Of a stretch of 64,000 bases of DNA, positions 1 to 12,540 are shown piece after piece. The DNA is taken from contig NC_134025.1 in assembly GCF_964204645.1 (NCBI RefSeq), positions 1,166,001 through 1,230,000 on the forward strand. Reading direction: 5' to 3'. Numbering within the stretch: the stretch's first letter is position 1; each line of letters starts with the position of its first letter. The DNA comes from Tubulanus polymorphus (taxonomy: Eukaryota; Nemertea; Palaeonemertea; Tubulaniformes; Tubulanidae). Below the pieces are notes generated by a model. That model worked only from the letters and a program-made list of their open reading frames with translations. It ran no database searches and was not told where the DNA came from. Made by a program: the position numbers and the translations under genes.

Positions 1-775
1 TCACTCGTCCATTTGAAAAGTAATTACTGAATAAAAGGAATTATCAATTAATTTTTTGTTGATACAGCGCGACATCTGTTGTTTTAAATTAGATCTTTTA
101 TCGTTGCAAAGTTTCCACTTCAATTGGTTGATAAATGAAAAGTTATCATGCGTGTTATTCCAAAGGGGTTCCCAGATTTTGAAACCAGGGTCATGGGTAA
201 CAATTCCATTCATTATAATGTATAGTTTTTGTCACCTGGAACCTGGTACATCATCACCCCAGAAAAAAAATCAAGTGTATTTTTGATTCATGATTTGCTA
301 CCAAAATTGATTGTCAAGGTAATGGTAGGATGTAATTTATTACAATCAGTAGTTCCATTAATGGATTAACAAAAGTGTACCCGTCCACGTACAGGGTTGG
401 TTCTGAAATATGTAAGTATATAAGACATTTATAAAATGTGTATTGAAAGATTCAATCATCAGCCTCATTGATAATATACTGTCGACTAATCGTTATGATG
501 TAATGGATGATGCAAATCATAAAAGGGGTTAAAAGTGTAGTTACAACAGAGTTAGTTGTACAACCGTATTGTACAACCAGTGACATGATCACTTCTCGCA
601 AAATAAGCTTACAATCGCTTCCAAACGTTCAAATGACCCTTCTTACCCAACTCTTTGTTTTTTCCATCACATCACATTCACCTATTGGATAACTGCATTA
701 TTTTATAGGTAACTATTTACAAATATGATAATTATATGCGAACATGTCATTTATGTGTAATATGCATGATCCTTA
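1..775. other. No gene recognised
   Basis: AT-rich sequence. Short opposing ORFs occur on both strands near the left edge (about 70 codons each), but they overlap each other and resemble nothing I recognise. The last 20 bases form a T-rich polypyrimidine stretch that reads as the 3' end of an intron feeding the next feature, so part of this interval is probably intron. Confidence 0.4.
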
Positions 776-797
776 ATGTTTTTTTTTTTCATTCCAG

Positions 798-1576
798 ATT
801 TGGATATAATTAATAATATAATGAAAGATCAGTCTGAAGCAGCCCGCAGAGCACTTCCGGGATTGAAAAACGTTTACAAAAGGTGCGTTACTAATATCTG
901 CGGGCCTAAGGAGCCAACTCCTCCTAAAATAATTCCACCATTTGAGTTGGTTCCTTTGCAGGAGGTGGACCCTGCTTCTCCCGTAAATGTGGAGCAGGAG
1001 GTCGCCCCTGCAGTGGTGACCCCGACAGAGGCGCCACAGCTTCAGACGCCTTCACTGCGTCGGTCGCCCCGTCGAAAGACAAAAGATATAAATTACGCAA
1101 TAGGTACGGGGCGTCCGAAAACAAAAAAGAAAGGCAAGCGTGCCGCTCATCCTCTTCCACCGAAACAGCTCAACTTTGAAGAGGAGAGCAGTGATGAGGA
1201 TCTCGCCAATCCTGGAGCACAAACACCACCACCACCAGGGCCCGCAACACCTCCACCACTTCACGCAACACCTCCACCACCTCCACCACCGCCATCTAAG
1301 ACTAAGACTAAGAGTAAGAAAAGACAAACTAAAAAAAGAGCACTTGAAGAAGATGAAGAAGAAGATGATGATAATGATATTTTTGTAACGCCCGCCCAGG
1401 CTTCGACATCGGGCGCTCCAGCGGGGGCACCACCTTCCCCCGCTGTCGAGCTTATCGCGCGCGGCCCTGGTTGGTCTCGTAACATCGATTTTAAAGATCC
1501 AATAAGAATGCTCCGCGATGTTGAAGGGGCATTTAAAGGTAAATTTCAAATGGTTAAACGTCGGCGAACACAATAG
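798..1576 (+). CDS. Candidate terminal exon, basic/acidic proline-rich protein of unknown function
   Basis: An open frame of about 260 codons follows a strong acceptor: a run of T ending in CATTCCAG at 797. An in-frame ATG at about 821 (MKDQSEAARRALPG) could instead be a start. The product is low-complexity and looks nuclear. It has a basic stretch with an AT-hook-like GRPK (around residue 110), a serine/acidic patch (EEESSDEDL), proline runs, a Lys/Arg-rich segment, a long Glu/Asp run, and a basic tail ending KRRRTQ. The tail before it (ARGPGWSRNIDFKDPIRMLRDVE) is the only part that looks folded. GC content is higher than in the surrounding DNA and codons are balanced, both favouring real coding. 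The family is not recognised. It could be a host nuclear protein or a structural protein of a large transposon or endogenous virus. Upstream exons would lie left of the window or within 1-775. Confidence 0.45.
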
Positions 1577-1780
1577 TATAATATCAGCCCCTTCACTCGC
1601 CATCACCCGGGCAACAACATCAGCCCAGCACGTCTGCAGATCGGCACTTCTTGAAACCCAGTTTTCCCTTCCTCCTTCGTCGATCTGCAGGTTGCGCAGT
1701 GTTAAATATCTGTCAACACTCCTTGAACCAGTGGGCGTGCAGTCCTTCCTTATTTTTATTTGAAAAAAAAATAATGAAAA

Positions 1781-1786
1781 AATAAA
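1781..1786 (+). promoter_or_regulatory. Possible poly(A) signal
   Basis: An AATAAA hexamer lies about 205 bases after the stop at 1576 and would end the transcript of the proline-rich ORF. A-rich sequence surrounds it, so chance occurrence is plausible. Confidence 0.3.
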
Positions 1787-2042
1787 AACCAGACATGTAA
1801 ATATGGATTTTATGGAGTTTTACGGTTAATCTCCAAAAAAATAATTAAAAACTAAAAATGAAAAAAAAGTCATTTATCATTTCATCAATTTATTTATTTC
1901 TTTGGATAAAATTAGATATTTATCCATCTCATCATTCATTTATATTTAAAATAATTTATTTATTTATTTTTAACATTTTATTTGACTGTACGTCCCACTG
2001 TGTTCCACACCATTTCATTACAATACCCGTTTCATTTTCGTT

Positions 2043-2740
2043 CTCATGATGCTGAAGCATTTACCATCCTTGCTACTACTTCGCATCAGTAATTATCCAT
2101 ACCACCTAATTGTGGCAGTAGCCTTCTTAGGAGTCATCAATTCTAATGCTACGGTCAGCCTTTTCAAATGTCTTTTGGGATATAGACCATCCTTGCTACT
2201 ACTTTGCATCAGTAATTATCCATACCACCTGATTGTGGCAGTAGCCTTCTTAGGGATCATCAATTCTAATGCTATGATAAGCCTTTTCAAATGTCTTTTG
2301 GGATATAGACCATCCTTGCTACTACAACACCTTATTCATTAAGGTTCATTTTGCTTCCCACGATGCTGAAGCATTTACCATTCTTGCCACGCATTCCATT
2401 GCAACACCTTTTTAATTAAGGTTCATTTTGCTTCTCACGATGCTGAAGCATTTACCATCCTTGCTACTACTTCCATTACAGTACCTTAATCATTAAGGTT
2501 GATTTTGCTTCTCATGATGCTGAAGCATATACCATCCTTGCTACTACTTCCATTACAATACCTTAATCATTAAGGTTGATTTTGCTTCTCATGATGCTGA
2601 AGCATTTACCATCCTTGCCACTACTTTGCAGCAGTAGCCATCCATACCACCTAATTGTGGCAGTAGCCTTCTTAGGAGTCATCAATTCTAATGCCATGGT
2701 CAGCCTTTTGAAATGTCTTTCGGGATATGCAGGGAATCAA
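2043..2740. repeat. Tandem and nested minisatellite
   Basis: Irregular repeats built around GATGCTGAAGCATTTACCAT (contains the palindrome TGCTGAAGCA) followed by CCTTGCTACTACTT. A longer module (ACCACCTAATTGTGGCAGTAG) recurs three times. The 98-codon frame at 2046-2342 follows the repeat and is not a gene. Confidence 0.8.
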
Positions 2741-2779
2741 TTCCTACAATAAGTCCTATGGAGTTAGAAAAATGTAGAT

Positions 2780-2960
2780 TTTTCAAATCAAAAAGAACAG
2801 CTATGATTCACATAATGTGATTCCTTATCAAACTTGGAACATGGAGAAGGAATAGCTATGTTTCACACATAATGCGTTTCCTTATGAAGCTGAAAATAAC
2901 ATGGAGAAGGAACAGCTATGTTTCACATAATGCGATTCCTTAGGAAACTACATTGAAACA
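2780..2960. repeat. Short tandem repeat (AGGAACAGCTATGTTTCAC)
   Basis: Three degenerate copies of a module of about 60 bases, roughly GGAACAGCTATGTTTCACA followed by TAATGCGATTCCTTA, separated by diverged spacers. No coding potential is seen. Confidence 0.6.
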
Positions 2961-3570
2961 GATTGTTCAATGTTCCATGTTGCCCCCTCCCCCAATACTA
3001 TGACGTTTATACGTCAAGTGCAAAACCATTATATCGTTATTTACATACTTGTTTTTCTAATTACAGAATTAAAGATTAATTTAATATGATGCAAAACCTT
3101 GAATGATTGAAATGTTAATATCTAATGCTCAACAACGGAGGGAAATCCTTCACACGTGATCGAAAGGATTTAAAATGTTTACTCATAAGGAAAAGGAATA
3201 TATATTTATATACGTGAGATTGCCTGGATTGAAAATTGCACAAGAAAGGAAACCACAGCAAAGACTATGGTAATCAATTTCATTACATTTCTTGGGTGTG
3301 AAAGTTCACTGGATCAGTGATCTATGCATGAATTTACGAGTTCTTAATTGAACATGCAAAAATCTGCAAAAATGCAATGATAAAGAATCTTAGATAAAAA
3401 AAGAATAAAATAAAGATCTTGGATTAGAGAATTAGTCGTAATCACTTCAGTGATCAGGTTTTATTGATTGATATTGATCTCTACTTATCCTAACAATCAC
3501 CAGGATGAAGATTTGAGTTTAAGATTCTTGTTAGATTAATCTGCATCTCTTGTTGAAATCAATAAGGCAT
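2961..3570. other. No gene recognised
   Basis: AT-rich unique-looking DNA with no open frame or RNA structure that I can support. Confidence 0.4.
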
Positions 3571-3762
3571 ATGAGAGAGGAGGTTCAGGGAGGTATGAGA
3601 GAGGAGGTCCAGGGAGGTATGAGAGAGGAGGTTCAGGGAGGTATGAGAGAGGAGGTCCAGGGAGGTATGAGAGAGGAGGTTCAGGGAGGTATGAGAGAGG
3701 AGGTCCAGGGAGGTATGAGAGAGGAGGTCCAGGGAGGTATGAGAGAGGAGGTTCAGGGAATA
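3571..3762. repeat. 24-bp minisatellite, eight copies
   Basis: Eight near-identical units of ATGAGAGAGGAGGTTCAGGG plus AGGT, differing mainly at one T/C position. The period is a multiple of three, so one frame reads (MREEVQGG)8. Without flanking coding sequence or a splice context this is taken as repeat read-through. Confidence 0.9.
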
Positions 3763-3956
3763 TGAGAGTTTATGGAGATATGATAGAGGAGTTTATGGAG
3801 ATATGATAGTGGAGGAGTTTATGGAGAGAGAGAGGAGTTTAAGGAGATATGATAGAGGAGTTTATGGAGATATGATAGAGGAGTTTATGGAGATATGATA
3901 GAGGAGTTTATGGAGAGAGAGAGGAGTTTAAGGAGATATGATAGAGGAGATGGTCT
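3763..3956. repeat. Degenerate extension of the minisatellite
   Basis: Purine-rich units of about 25 bases, TATGGAGATATGATAGAGGA plus GTT, continue directly from the 24-bp array and are probably its diverged flank. Confidence 0.75.
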
Positions 3957-5079
3957 AAAAGGAAAATTGTTAAGTACATAACAATCGAGCAACTCAGTAA
4001 TAGACATCGCTTTGATAAAGTAACTTCTGGTCCCTCGATTGGGATCTAGATTGCAGGAATTGTGTTTAGCGATTGAAATATGGTTGATAGAGCGTGGAAT
4101 TGTTTCCATGTAGGCGAGCAATGCATAAAACACACTCAGATTAAGGCTGTTGAGAGTGAATTATCAATAGATTTAAGAAATCTACGATGAAGTTGTTTCC
4201 AAGAGGTCGATTATTCATATAGCAGTTAATCAGATCAGGTTCTCAGGTGCTTCCTTGGTCCCCAAAAACGGCATAAGTTGTATCAAAGTATGTGATATAT
4301 TCTACTAATTTATTGCATGAAAAGAGGCTACTCGTAGTTTCTCAGCCACTTTGTAATTATTGTTGTGAAGAGGTCACAAAATCCAAACTTAAACCAGCAT
4401 CATCAATAGATTTCTACTGACTGAGATCCAGTCATACTGCTCATGTCAAACAGTTTGTTGTATTTTTGTGGTACCAGTTTTTCACTTGCCAAGAATGAAC
4501 AAAATTCCCAAATTTTGAGTCCTTCAGTGCTGAAATTCCAATTTAATACAAATTTTCCTAATCTTAACTTTCCAAAAATTTTAACTTTTCCTATCCTATT
4601 TCTTGTCGAAAATTTCATACCAGTTCTCAAAATTATTTGCGGTTTTTGAATATCTGCGGAATATGATTAATTATTTTCCTGGTTTCGTTTTTACTATTGC
4701 CCAGAATCATATCTTATATGAATTATTATCACTATTATTTGATTCTTTTGCTGATTGATTACAGATCTTTTCGGGTTTGGTTCGTTATAATGATCGATCG
4801 AGGTGATCCATCTAAAACTATTTCATCTGTATGAATTTTGAAGTATTCATGTCTGAAAAAAATTCATTGATATTTCTAAACCAGTAATTGTGAAAAAATT
4901 CTAAAAACAATTTTACACGTATCTTAAGACTATTCTAGAAACGATTTTATTTCAATTTTAATGAATTTTTTTTTCGAAAACTATTTATCTGAATTTTAAT
5001 ATATTAAAGTAACTATTTTAAATCTGAATTTTAGAATACCTGTGATATCAAAAAACTTATATCTTAATTTAATCTTATT
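3957..5079. other. No gene recognised
   Basis: Unique AT-rich DNA. Short frames on both strands (for example near 4400-4650) overlap in antisense and lack recognisable motifs. Confidence 0.4.
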
Positions 5080-5300
5080 TTATTTGTATATATTTTAAAA
5101 ACTGTTCAATTTGTGTATATTTTGAAAACTATTTGATTTGTGTATATTTTAAAAACTATTTCATTTGTATATATTTCAAAAACTATTTAATTTGTTTATA
5201 TTTTAAAAACTATTTCATTTGTATATATTTTAAAAACTATTTAATTTGTTTATATTTTAAAAACTATTTCATTTGAATATATTTTAAAAACTATTGTTTA
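5080..5300. repeat. AT-rich tandem repeat, about 28-bp unit
   Basis: About seven units of TATATTTTAAAAACTATTTC followed by ATTTG and a short variable joint. Confidence 0.8.
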
Positions 5301-6420
5301 TATTCATTTAGAACGATATTTTATTTGTATTTTAATACTTACTAAAAGATCAATTTGATGAAATATTTTATATTTGACTATCACTGTGTATATTCGAACC
5401 CCAGTGATTTCATGAGAATGGAATAACTGAAGGTCCAGGTTTTATCACCGAATACTCTTTGACACAATTACGTGGTCCACAACACAGATATAAATAGTGG
5501 TTATATAAAAGGCCCATGTTGTATATAGTGCACGCATAAAGAGCTTTTACTCGTAGTTGATATAGGCTTAGTAAATGTGAAATGTGATTGAGAACTTTTT
5601 CTCATACTTTCTTTGCCTTTTTTCTTATAGTTTTCTTTTCTTCAATTTTCTACCAATGACAGAAAATCCACTCATTTTCAGTCGGTGTTTCACTATCATG
5701 GAACGTGATAAATAAAACAAACAGTCCAAGGGTATTTTTCATATGATATTTTCAGCGTCTCGACGTATGAAATTGACGTAGATTATTGAAGCGTAGATTC
5801 AGAGAATCGCTACTAGGTGGCGTGTCAGATTATTAGTTCAATGACATCAGATAGACATAATAAAACAACCAGTTGTAGTACAAACAGTAACAACAAACTT
5901 TATTTTCCTGCACAATATACAATTAGTAGTAAAGTCCAATACTATCTTTGAATTAGATTTCCCTCTAGCCTAAAGGCTAGCGGTCATGTTATTATTTTTA
6001 TTGGACGTCAACTCAGCTTTTTCAAAACTTGTTTTGAACGTAATGATAATCTACGGAATTTTTGGAAATGATATAAATCAACGCAAATTTGATGTCATCA
6101 TAACAAAATATTTCGCTGAAAACATCATATAGAAAATACACTCGGATTTTTTTGTCTTATTTATTTCGTTCCGTTCAATACCGTACTCAGTTCCACAGTT
6201 TGATTTGGATACAAGAATTTAAATACATACAATTGCACAACTGTTGAAGTGGGATTTGTAAAATTGTGAGCATGACGTTTATGATTAATCACTAGTGTGT
6301 TTCAAGTTAGCCTTAGTTTAGATTAGTTGATTTAAGTCTATTTTAGTTTAAGTTTAAGTTCGTTTAGGTCAAGTTGATTAAGTTGTAACTATTGCTGTTA
6401 ACTTAAAGTACATATAAACC
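5301..6420. other. No gene recognised
   Basis: AT-rich DNA with no supportable coding or RNA feature. Confidence 0.35.
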
Positions 6421-6990
6421 TCTGATAAACTGAGGGTCAATTTATCTTATGATAAGTTACACTCGGGTATATCAATAATCAATAATCCCATTTAAGATCT
6501 TTAATTTTATGCAGTTCAGAGATTTTCACTGAATAAAATAGTAACATCTTAGAATGTGATGAACTGAGGGTAAATTCATCGTTGATGAAATTACTCTCAG
6601 GATCATCATTAAAACAATGAATGAACTGAGGGTAAATTCATCATTGTTGAAATTACTCTCATGATCATTGTTAAAACAATGAATGAACTGAGGGTAAATT
6701 CGTCATTGATGAAATTACTTTCAGGATCATCATTAAAGAATGAATGAACTGAGGGTAAATTCATCATTGTTGAAATTACTCTCAGGATCATTGTTAAAAC
6801 AATGAATGAACTGAGGGTAAATTCATCATTGATGAAATTACTTTCAGGATCATCATTAAAACAATGAATGAACTGAGGGTAAATTCATCATTGATGAATT
6901 TACTCTCAGGATCATCATTAAAACAATGAATGAACTGAGGGTAAATTCATCATTGATGAAATTACTCTCAGTTCATTGAACATATTTTAG
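6421..6990. repeat. 62-bp palindromic minisatellite
   Basis: Seven units of 61-62 bases beginning GAACTGAGGGTAAATTCATC occur at 6561, 6623, 6685, 6746, 6808, 6870 and 6932, with a diverged unit near 6430. Each unit contains a near-perfect dyad (CTGAGGGTAAATTCATCA against TTGATGAAATTACTCTCAG), so every copy can fold into a hairpin of about 18 bp. Another diverged half occurs near 7085-7135. Confidence 0.88.
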
Positions 6991-7960
6991 TGTTAACAGC
7001 AGTTTTGATTACTCCCTTGTTTTCTTGTTATTGATAATTACATCAGAAGTTATAGAATAGATGATTTAATTTTTATTGTTCGATGAACTTGCAGTTAATT
7101 AGATTAATTAATAATAGAATTACTCTCAGGTCATTGAACCATAATCTTTTTAACGTTATCTTAATTAAGGATCTAGGGTTTTTATACTAAAATAAGATTG
7201 TTATTGAGTTAAACAATAGAATTTTAAATCAATATATTTTACTATTTCTTAGGTTTACTGTTAGGGAACTTTTCATTTTTCAGTGTTTAGGCTTTTCATT
7301 TTTGGATTTTTCTAGATTCTAATTCTTTTCCAACACTTGGGACCTAAGTGTGTTCACTTTTCATCCGTCATTTTTCTGTTTTGAAAACTTTTCAATGGAT
7401 TGTCTTGAGATTTGGTTTATGCACATATCTACCCTAGATTCATCTGCAGCCCAAAAACTGACAGAGAATCAAGATAGCTGACTGGTGGTCATTTTCATTG
7501 GCCAAAATGAGCACTTTTACAGTTTTGAAGTGTTTTCAAGGGAAGTTTTGAAGATGTCTTCAACAATTGATGTTAAATATGGATACGTATGCCCCCAGGG
7601 CCCATCATCATTAGAATTATTGGGTTGTTGACATTTGATAAGCGTAAGCCATTGTTATAGGACACCACTTACATGGAATCAGGCTTACACCATTTTCTGT
7701 TCTTCATCTTCATCAGGGGATTTGAATTATAGACAATATTTCTCATTAGTTTTGGTGCCTATGCATTTTAATGCAATCAATTGCAAATTTTTAGCATTGG
7801 TTTTTGTTATGTTTACCAGGGGCATTAAATATTGAAATGGTCAAATTGTCAAGCAATTTCACCGAGTGGGCAAGGTGTCCGTGCACCTCTAGTTTTTCTC
7901 TTTTTTTCACTGCTTTCAAGGTTCTCGTACACATTTCATATTTACATGCAGCTTTTTCAT
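6991..7960. other. No gene recognised
   Basis: AT-rich DNA. Frames of 60-110 codons around 7635-8167 run into the inverted repeat and show no protein motif. Confidence 0.35.
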
Positions 7961-7965
7961 TCTAT

Positions 7966-8330
7966 ATATATCAATATCATCCTCACTTGCCAGGTTTTAA
8001 TTGTCGTCTGCCGAAGCTCATGCCAACATAAACCCCGGCTGCCAACTCTTCATTGGTCTCTTTACGTTGCTCAAGATTGCTTGGGTCGACAGGTTACCAC
8101 TGAGCAGCCACTAGTCCTAGTCAATCAGATGCGTTATGTTTCGCCGGCAGATTCGCTACACATCTGATTGACTAGATAAAAAGACTGGTGGCCACTTAGC
8201 AGCAACCTGTCGACCCGAGATATCTTGGACAATGTAAGAGACCAATGTAGGGTTTGTGACCAGGGTTTATGTAAGCGTGAGTGCCGGTGGGCGGCAATAA
8301 AACCCTGGTGATTGAGGATGTACATATCAA
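7966..8330. repeat. Long imperfect inverted repeat (foldback element)
   Basis: Two arms of about 165 bases face each other around a 29-base loop (8132-8160). The innermost pairing is GTCAATCAGATG / CATCTGATTGAC. The best-conserved stretch is TTGGTCTCTT through GGGTCGACAGGTT (8056-8096 against 8201-8245), and the outer ends share CCAGG/CCTGG. Identity falls outward. No target-site duplication could be fixed. It may be a foldback transposon or an inverted pair of one short element. Confidence 0.75.
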
Positions 8331-9379
8331 CACACAAAAGCCCAATATAATAGGCGGCATTATTATTGTGAGGTGAACCTGGCCTAATATACCGCGCGGT
8401 AAAAACCACTCTTTCTGTGGTTGTGTAGTACCAGTAATTGATGATCATCGAGTGAGTGATTGGCCTGGCCCAGTTATTCCATTCCGAAATCACTTGGGTT
8501 CCGATTATGATTGACAAAGGATTTCATCAAATTGATCGACACATTTTATCAGTACTTGTACAAATTGTAAATATATAAATAGCTTTTTATTTATATATAT
8601 TATATTTCTTTTTTGATTTTTTTATTGATTTTGATTTCTACTTTAAATATTTTTAGATATCTTTTTAACTTAAGATTTTAATGATTATTTAAACATTTCA
8701 AATATTATCTTAAAACTTTTTAATTTTCTAAACTTCATAATACCTATACATCAAATCAAACTATTTTGATATAGATTTAATTGATAATTAATATTTTTAA
8801 TTCCATTGAATAATTTTAATATTCAAAACAACAGAATGAATGCATTCAATCTTAGTTTGATACTGATATTGATACTGATCTATTGTTTTAACGACATTTT
8901 AACCTATAAGTTTGGAGCATTGATATTATTTCATTGCATTAGTCCTGCCTCCTTATTTATGGCTGATGGTTGATTTCAGATTTACAGCTTCTGATAATAA
9001 TAATATTAATTCAATGCTACGTTCTGTTTTGTTGGTTATATTTCATGCAAACGTTTTTAAGGATGACTTATTGTCGAATTGATATTTGGTAGTGCAGAGG
9101 TTGAAATAATTAGGCCAACAGGTATATAATTATATAGAATTGTCTGAAAAACCTAACATATAAGTAGTATTGCTAGTGTCCCTCTATTTTCAAGTTGTCC
9201 TGTGGTACGACTTTAAACTGCCTCTTTTAAACAATACGTTTTATCCATACATTTTATCAGTGACTTTTATCTATTTGTCCTGTGGTACGACGTTAAACTG
9301 CCTCTTTTTAACCATTTTTTTAATTGTTTTTACCCATATGTTTTATTGTTTTTATCCATATGTTTTATCGTTTTTATCA
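8331..9379. other. No gene recognised
   Basis: Strongly AT-rich, partly simple-sequence DNA (8570-8830). Two copies of TTGTCCTGTGGTACGAC (9195 and 9277) mark a small duplication. Confidence 0.35.
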
Positions 9380-9692
9380 CCCCTTCTTTTTCTACCTTTC
9401 TCTATCCTTTCCCTCTCTGTCTCTATCCTTTCCCTCTCTGTCTCTATCCTTTCACTCTCTCTATCCTTTCCCTCTCTTTCTCTAACCCACTAACTCTCTT
9501 CCTCTTTCTCTAACCCACTAACTCTCTCCCTCTTTCTCTAACCCACTAACTTTCTCTTCCTCTTTCTCTAACCCACTAACTCTCTCCTCTCTCTCCTTTC
9601 TTCCTCTCACCCCTCTCCTTCATCCTTCCTCCTCTCTCCCTCCTCTCTCTCTCCTCACTCTCCTATCTCTCTCTTTCTCTCTCTTTCTCTCT
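9380..9692. repeat. CT-rich microsatellite and minisatellite
   Basis: Polypyrimidine tract made of CTCTATCCTTTCCCTCTCTG units, then CTCTTTCTCTAACCCACTAA units, then irregular (CT)n. Confidence 0.92.
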
Positions 9693-9905
9693 ATCTTGTA
9701 AATATTGTAAATTTGTAAATAGTAGTTTTTATTTCTCTTGTAAATATTGTAAATTTGTAAATAGTAGTTTTCATTTCTCTTGTAAATATTGTAAATTTGT
9801 AAATATTAGTTTTTATTTCTCTTGTAAATATTGTAAATTTGTAAATAGTAGTTTTTATTCCTCTTTTTAACTCTCTTGTAAATATTGTAAATTTGTAGAT
9901 AGTAG
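9693..9905. repeat. 42-bp minisatellite
   Basis: Five copies of CTTGTAAATATTGTAAATTT followed by GTAAATAGTAGTTTTTATTTCT, starting at about 9696, 9738, 9779, 9821 and 9872. Confidence 0.88.
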
Positions 9906-10269
9906 TTTGTTTTATTTACTTTTTTAGAGCCAATTTTAATAGGCCTATACGTAATTTTCATCAGATCTCACTTTATTCAATACAACAGAATGAATGCATT
10001 CAATCTTGGTTTCAAACTATTACTTTTCACTTTTCACATACATTCGTAGCATTGATTCGTACCATTACATTAGATAAGTCCCTCCTCCTTTTGAATTAAT
10101 ATTTGAAAGAAGATTCTAGATTAAGCATATAGTAATAAGCGTTTTACATCAAAGAAATTTTGTCACAGGCTGAAGAGCATTTTATATCATATGTTAAGAA
10201 ACAAGGATTGCAGCGACGATGCTTCCTGTGATCTCTGATCTGTTAGCTCACAAGTGTATTTAACCATCA

Positions 10270-11085
10270 CTTGTTTGTGATTGAGTGTACTTTCCCCTCA
10301 CTGGTTGCATTTCACTTCATTGGTTGCAGCTATGAACAATCATCTCATTGACTGTGCATATACTTCCCCTCACTGCTTGGTACTCCATTGGTTGCAGCTA
10401 TGAACAATCATCTCATTGACTGTGCATACTTCCCCCTCACTGGTTGCATTTCACTTCATTGATTGCAGCTATGAACAATCATCCCATTGATTGTACACTG
10501 GTTTGTAATATAATTTCCCCTCACTGGTCGCTGTTCACTTGATTGGTTTCAGCTGTGAACAATCATCTCACTGATTGTGCATACTTTCTCCTCACTGGTT
10601 GCAGTTCACTCCATTGGTTGCAGCTATGAACAATCATCTCATTAATTGTGCATACTTTCCCCTTACTGGTTGTAACTTCATTGGTTGTAGCTATGAACAA
10701 TCATCTCATCCATTGTGCAAACTTCCCCTCACTGGTTGTTACTTCATTGGTTGCAGCTATGAACAATCATCTCATTGATTGTGCTTACTTTCCCCTCACT
10801 GGTTGCAGTTCACTCCATTGGTTGCAGCTATGAACAATCATCTCATTGATTGTGCATACTTCCCCTCACTGGTTGGTACTTCATTGGTTGCAGCTATGAA
10901 CAATCATCTCATTGATTGTGCTTACTTTCCCCTCACTGGTTGCAGTTCACTCCATGGTTGCATCTATGAACAATCATCTCATTGATTGTGCATACTTCCC
11001 CTCACTGGTTGGTACTTCATTGGTTGCAGCTATGAACAATCATCTCATTGATTGTGCATACTTCCTCTCACTGGTTTGCAGTTTG
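10270..11085. repeat. Tandem repeat, about 66-72 bp unit
   Basis: About eleven units containing TATGAACAATCATCTCATTG, CTTCCCCTCACTGGTTGCAG and CATTGGTTGCAGC. The starts of the first motif are spaced 66-72 bases apart from 10331 to 11033. Four overlapping frames of 60-80 codons here are repeat read-through. Confidence 0.88.
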
Positions 11086-12540
11086 CAGCTTTGGTTTGAT
11101 GATGATAAATGCTGGTTTTATCATTGGCTCTATGCGAACAGTTATCAAAATGTTTGAAGCCTTTGCCAGACATCTTGGGGTTTCGATTGAAATACAGTTT
11201 TGTCTCCTCCAGCAAAAGACGTCTTAGATAGGTGTATCGCTACATTTCCTGCAAGACTCCTCTCTCTCCTCTCTCATCACGAAATAAGTAAGACACAGTT
11301 GACTGCTGAATCAATTGATAGTAGCGAAATGAGTGTTCAGATACAATGAAAGTGTGTAAATTACTGCTAAATCAATTGGTGGTGATAAAAGTTAAGCGCT
11401 ACAAAACACTGAAAGTGGGTGTCTTGAAACAATGATACATGTAATGAAACATTGATAGATGTACTGATCTTGTGGTTTGTTCTACCTCCTTCCTCTGCTA
11501 CGAGGTGATAAGTCATGTCATTTTTATATACAATATCAAAATCATAGACAATTAAAATCTTGTGGTGGCATGGCTTCTGCTTTTGTTCTCTATAACTCCC
11601 GGTAATGGCCTTGCTATGACATCAAACGAGTATCAACTAAAGAAGATACTCCTTTCTTCTCCTTTAAAAACGGCAAATACTGTTGTTTGCTACTTTGGCA
11701 AATACTGTTGTTTGCTACTGCATGTTGCTCATTCCACTCTGTTTAAGGGGTGATATTGAGTTTTGGAGTCTCTTCTCCTTCCCTTGCCTTCTTAAATTGT
11801 CAAATAGATGTGACTTACAATACTGATTACCTCCTTCTTTGAAAACTACATGTTGCTGATGCTTGCTATCATTCAACTCTGTTTTGGTTGTGATATTGAG
11901 TTTAAAACGTTGTGTTAGGTGTACATACCTCCTCTCTCTCCTCTCTCATCAACAATTAAATAGACACTCATTGTTTGAATACCTTTAGTTTTTTGCTGTG
12001 GTTTCCTCAATAGAAAAGTTTGAAATTGCTCATTGGTTGCGGCGCATTTCAAACTATGATAAAAGGGAAGTGTTTAAAACACTGAAAGTTGGTAAATTAC
12101 TGTTGAATGAGTTGATAGTGATGAAATTAAGTGTTAAAAACATCGTAAGTGGGTAAATTATTGCTAAATCAATATCTCCTCTTGCCTTCTTCAAATGTCA
12201 AAAAGAAATGACATTTACTGAATTTTCAGTGACTTACAACATTTATTGCTGCTTTATTCAAATACTGTTCATTGCTGACTGCGTGATGATTATTACCCTC
12301 TGTCTTAGGGGTGATAATGAGAGTTGTATTTCTGTCCCTTACCTTCTTGAATTATTACATTAAACATTATTACATTATTACGTTATTAGATTACACATTA
12401 TGAACATCTAAAAAACTCGCAAGTTCCTTCTCCATGTTTAATCATTGCACTCTGTTTAGGGGTGATATTTAATGAGTTGATGTAGTTCTTTTGCTGTGGT
12501 TTCCTGAATAGGATTGATTGAAATTCCTCGTTTAGTGTTC
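11086..12540. repeat. Diverged relatives of the downstream satellites
   Basis: No gene is seen. Scattered fragments match units found later: GGTGATATTGAG, AAATCAATTGGTGGTGAT, and a module near 12180-12480 that recurs almost intact at 20160-20520 (CTGCTTTATTCAAATACTG, GTTCCTTCTCCATGTTTA). It appears to be an old part of the same satellite domain. Confidence 0.6.

Noticed and set aside
3550-3765. (MREEVQGG)8 protein
   Set aside because: 24-bp minisatellite read-through with no flanking coding sequence.
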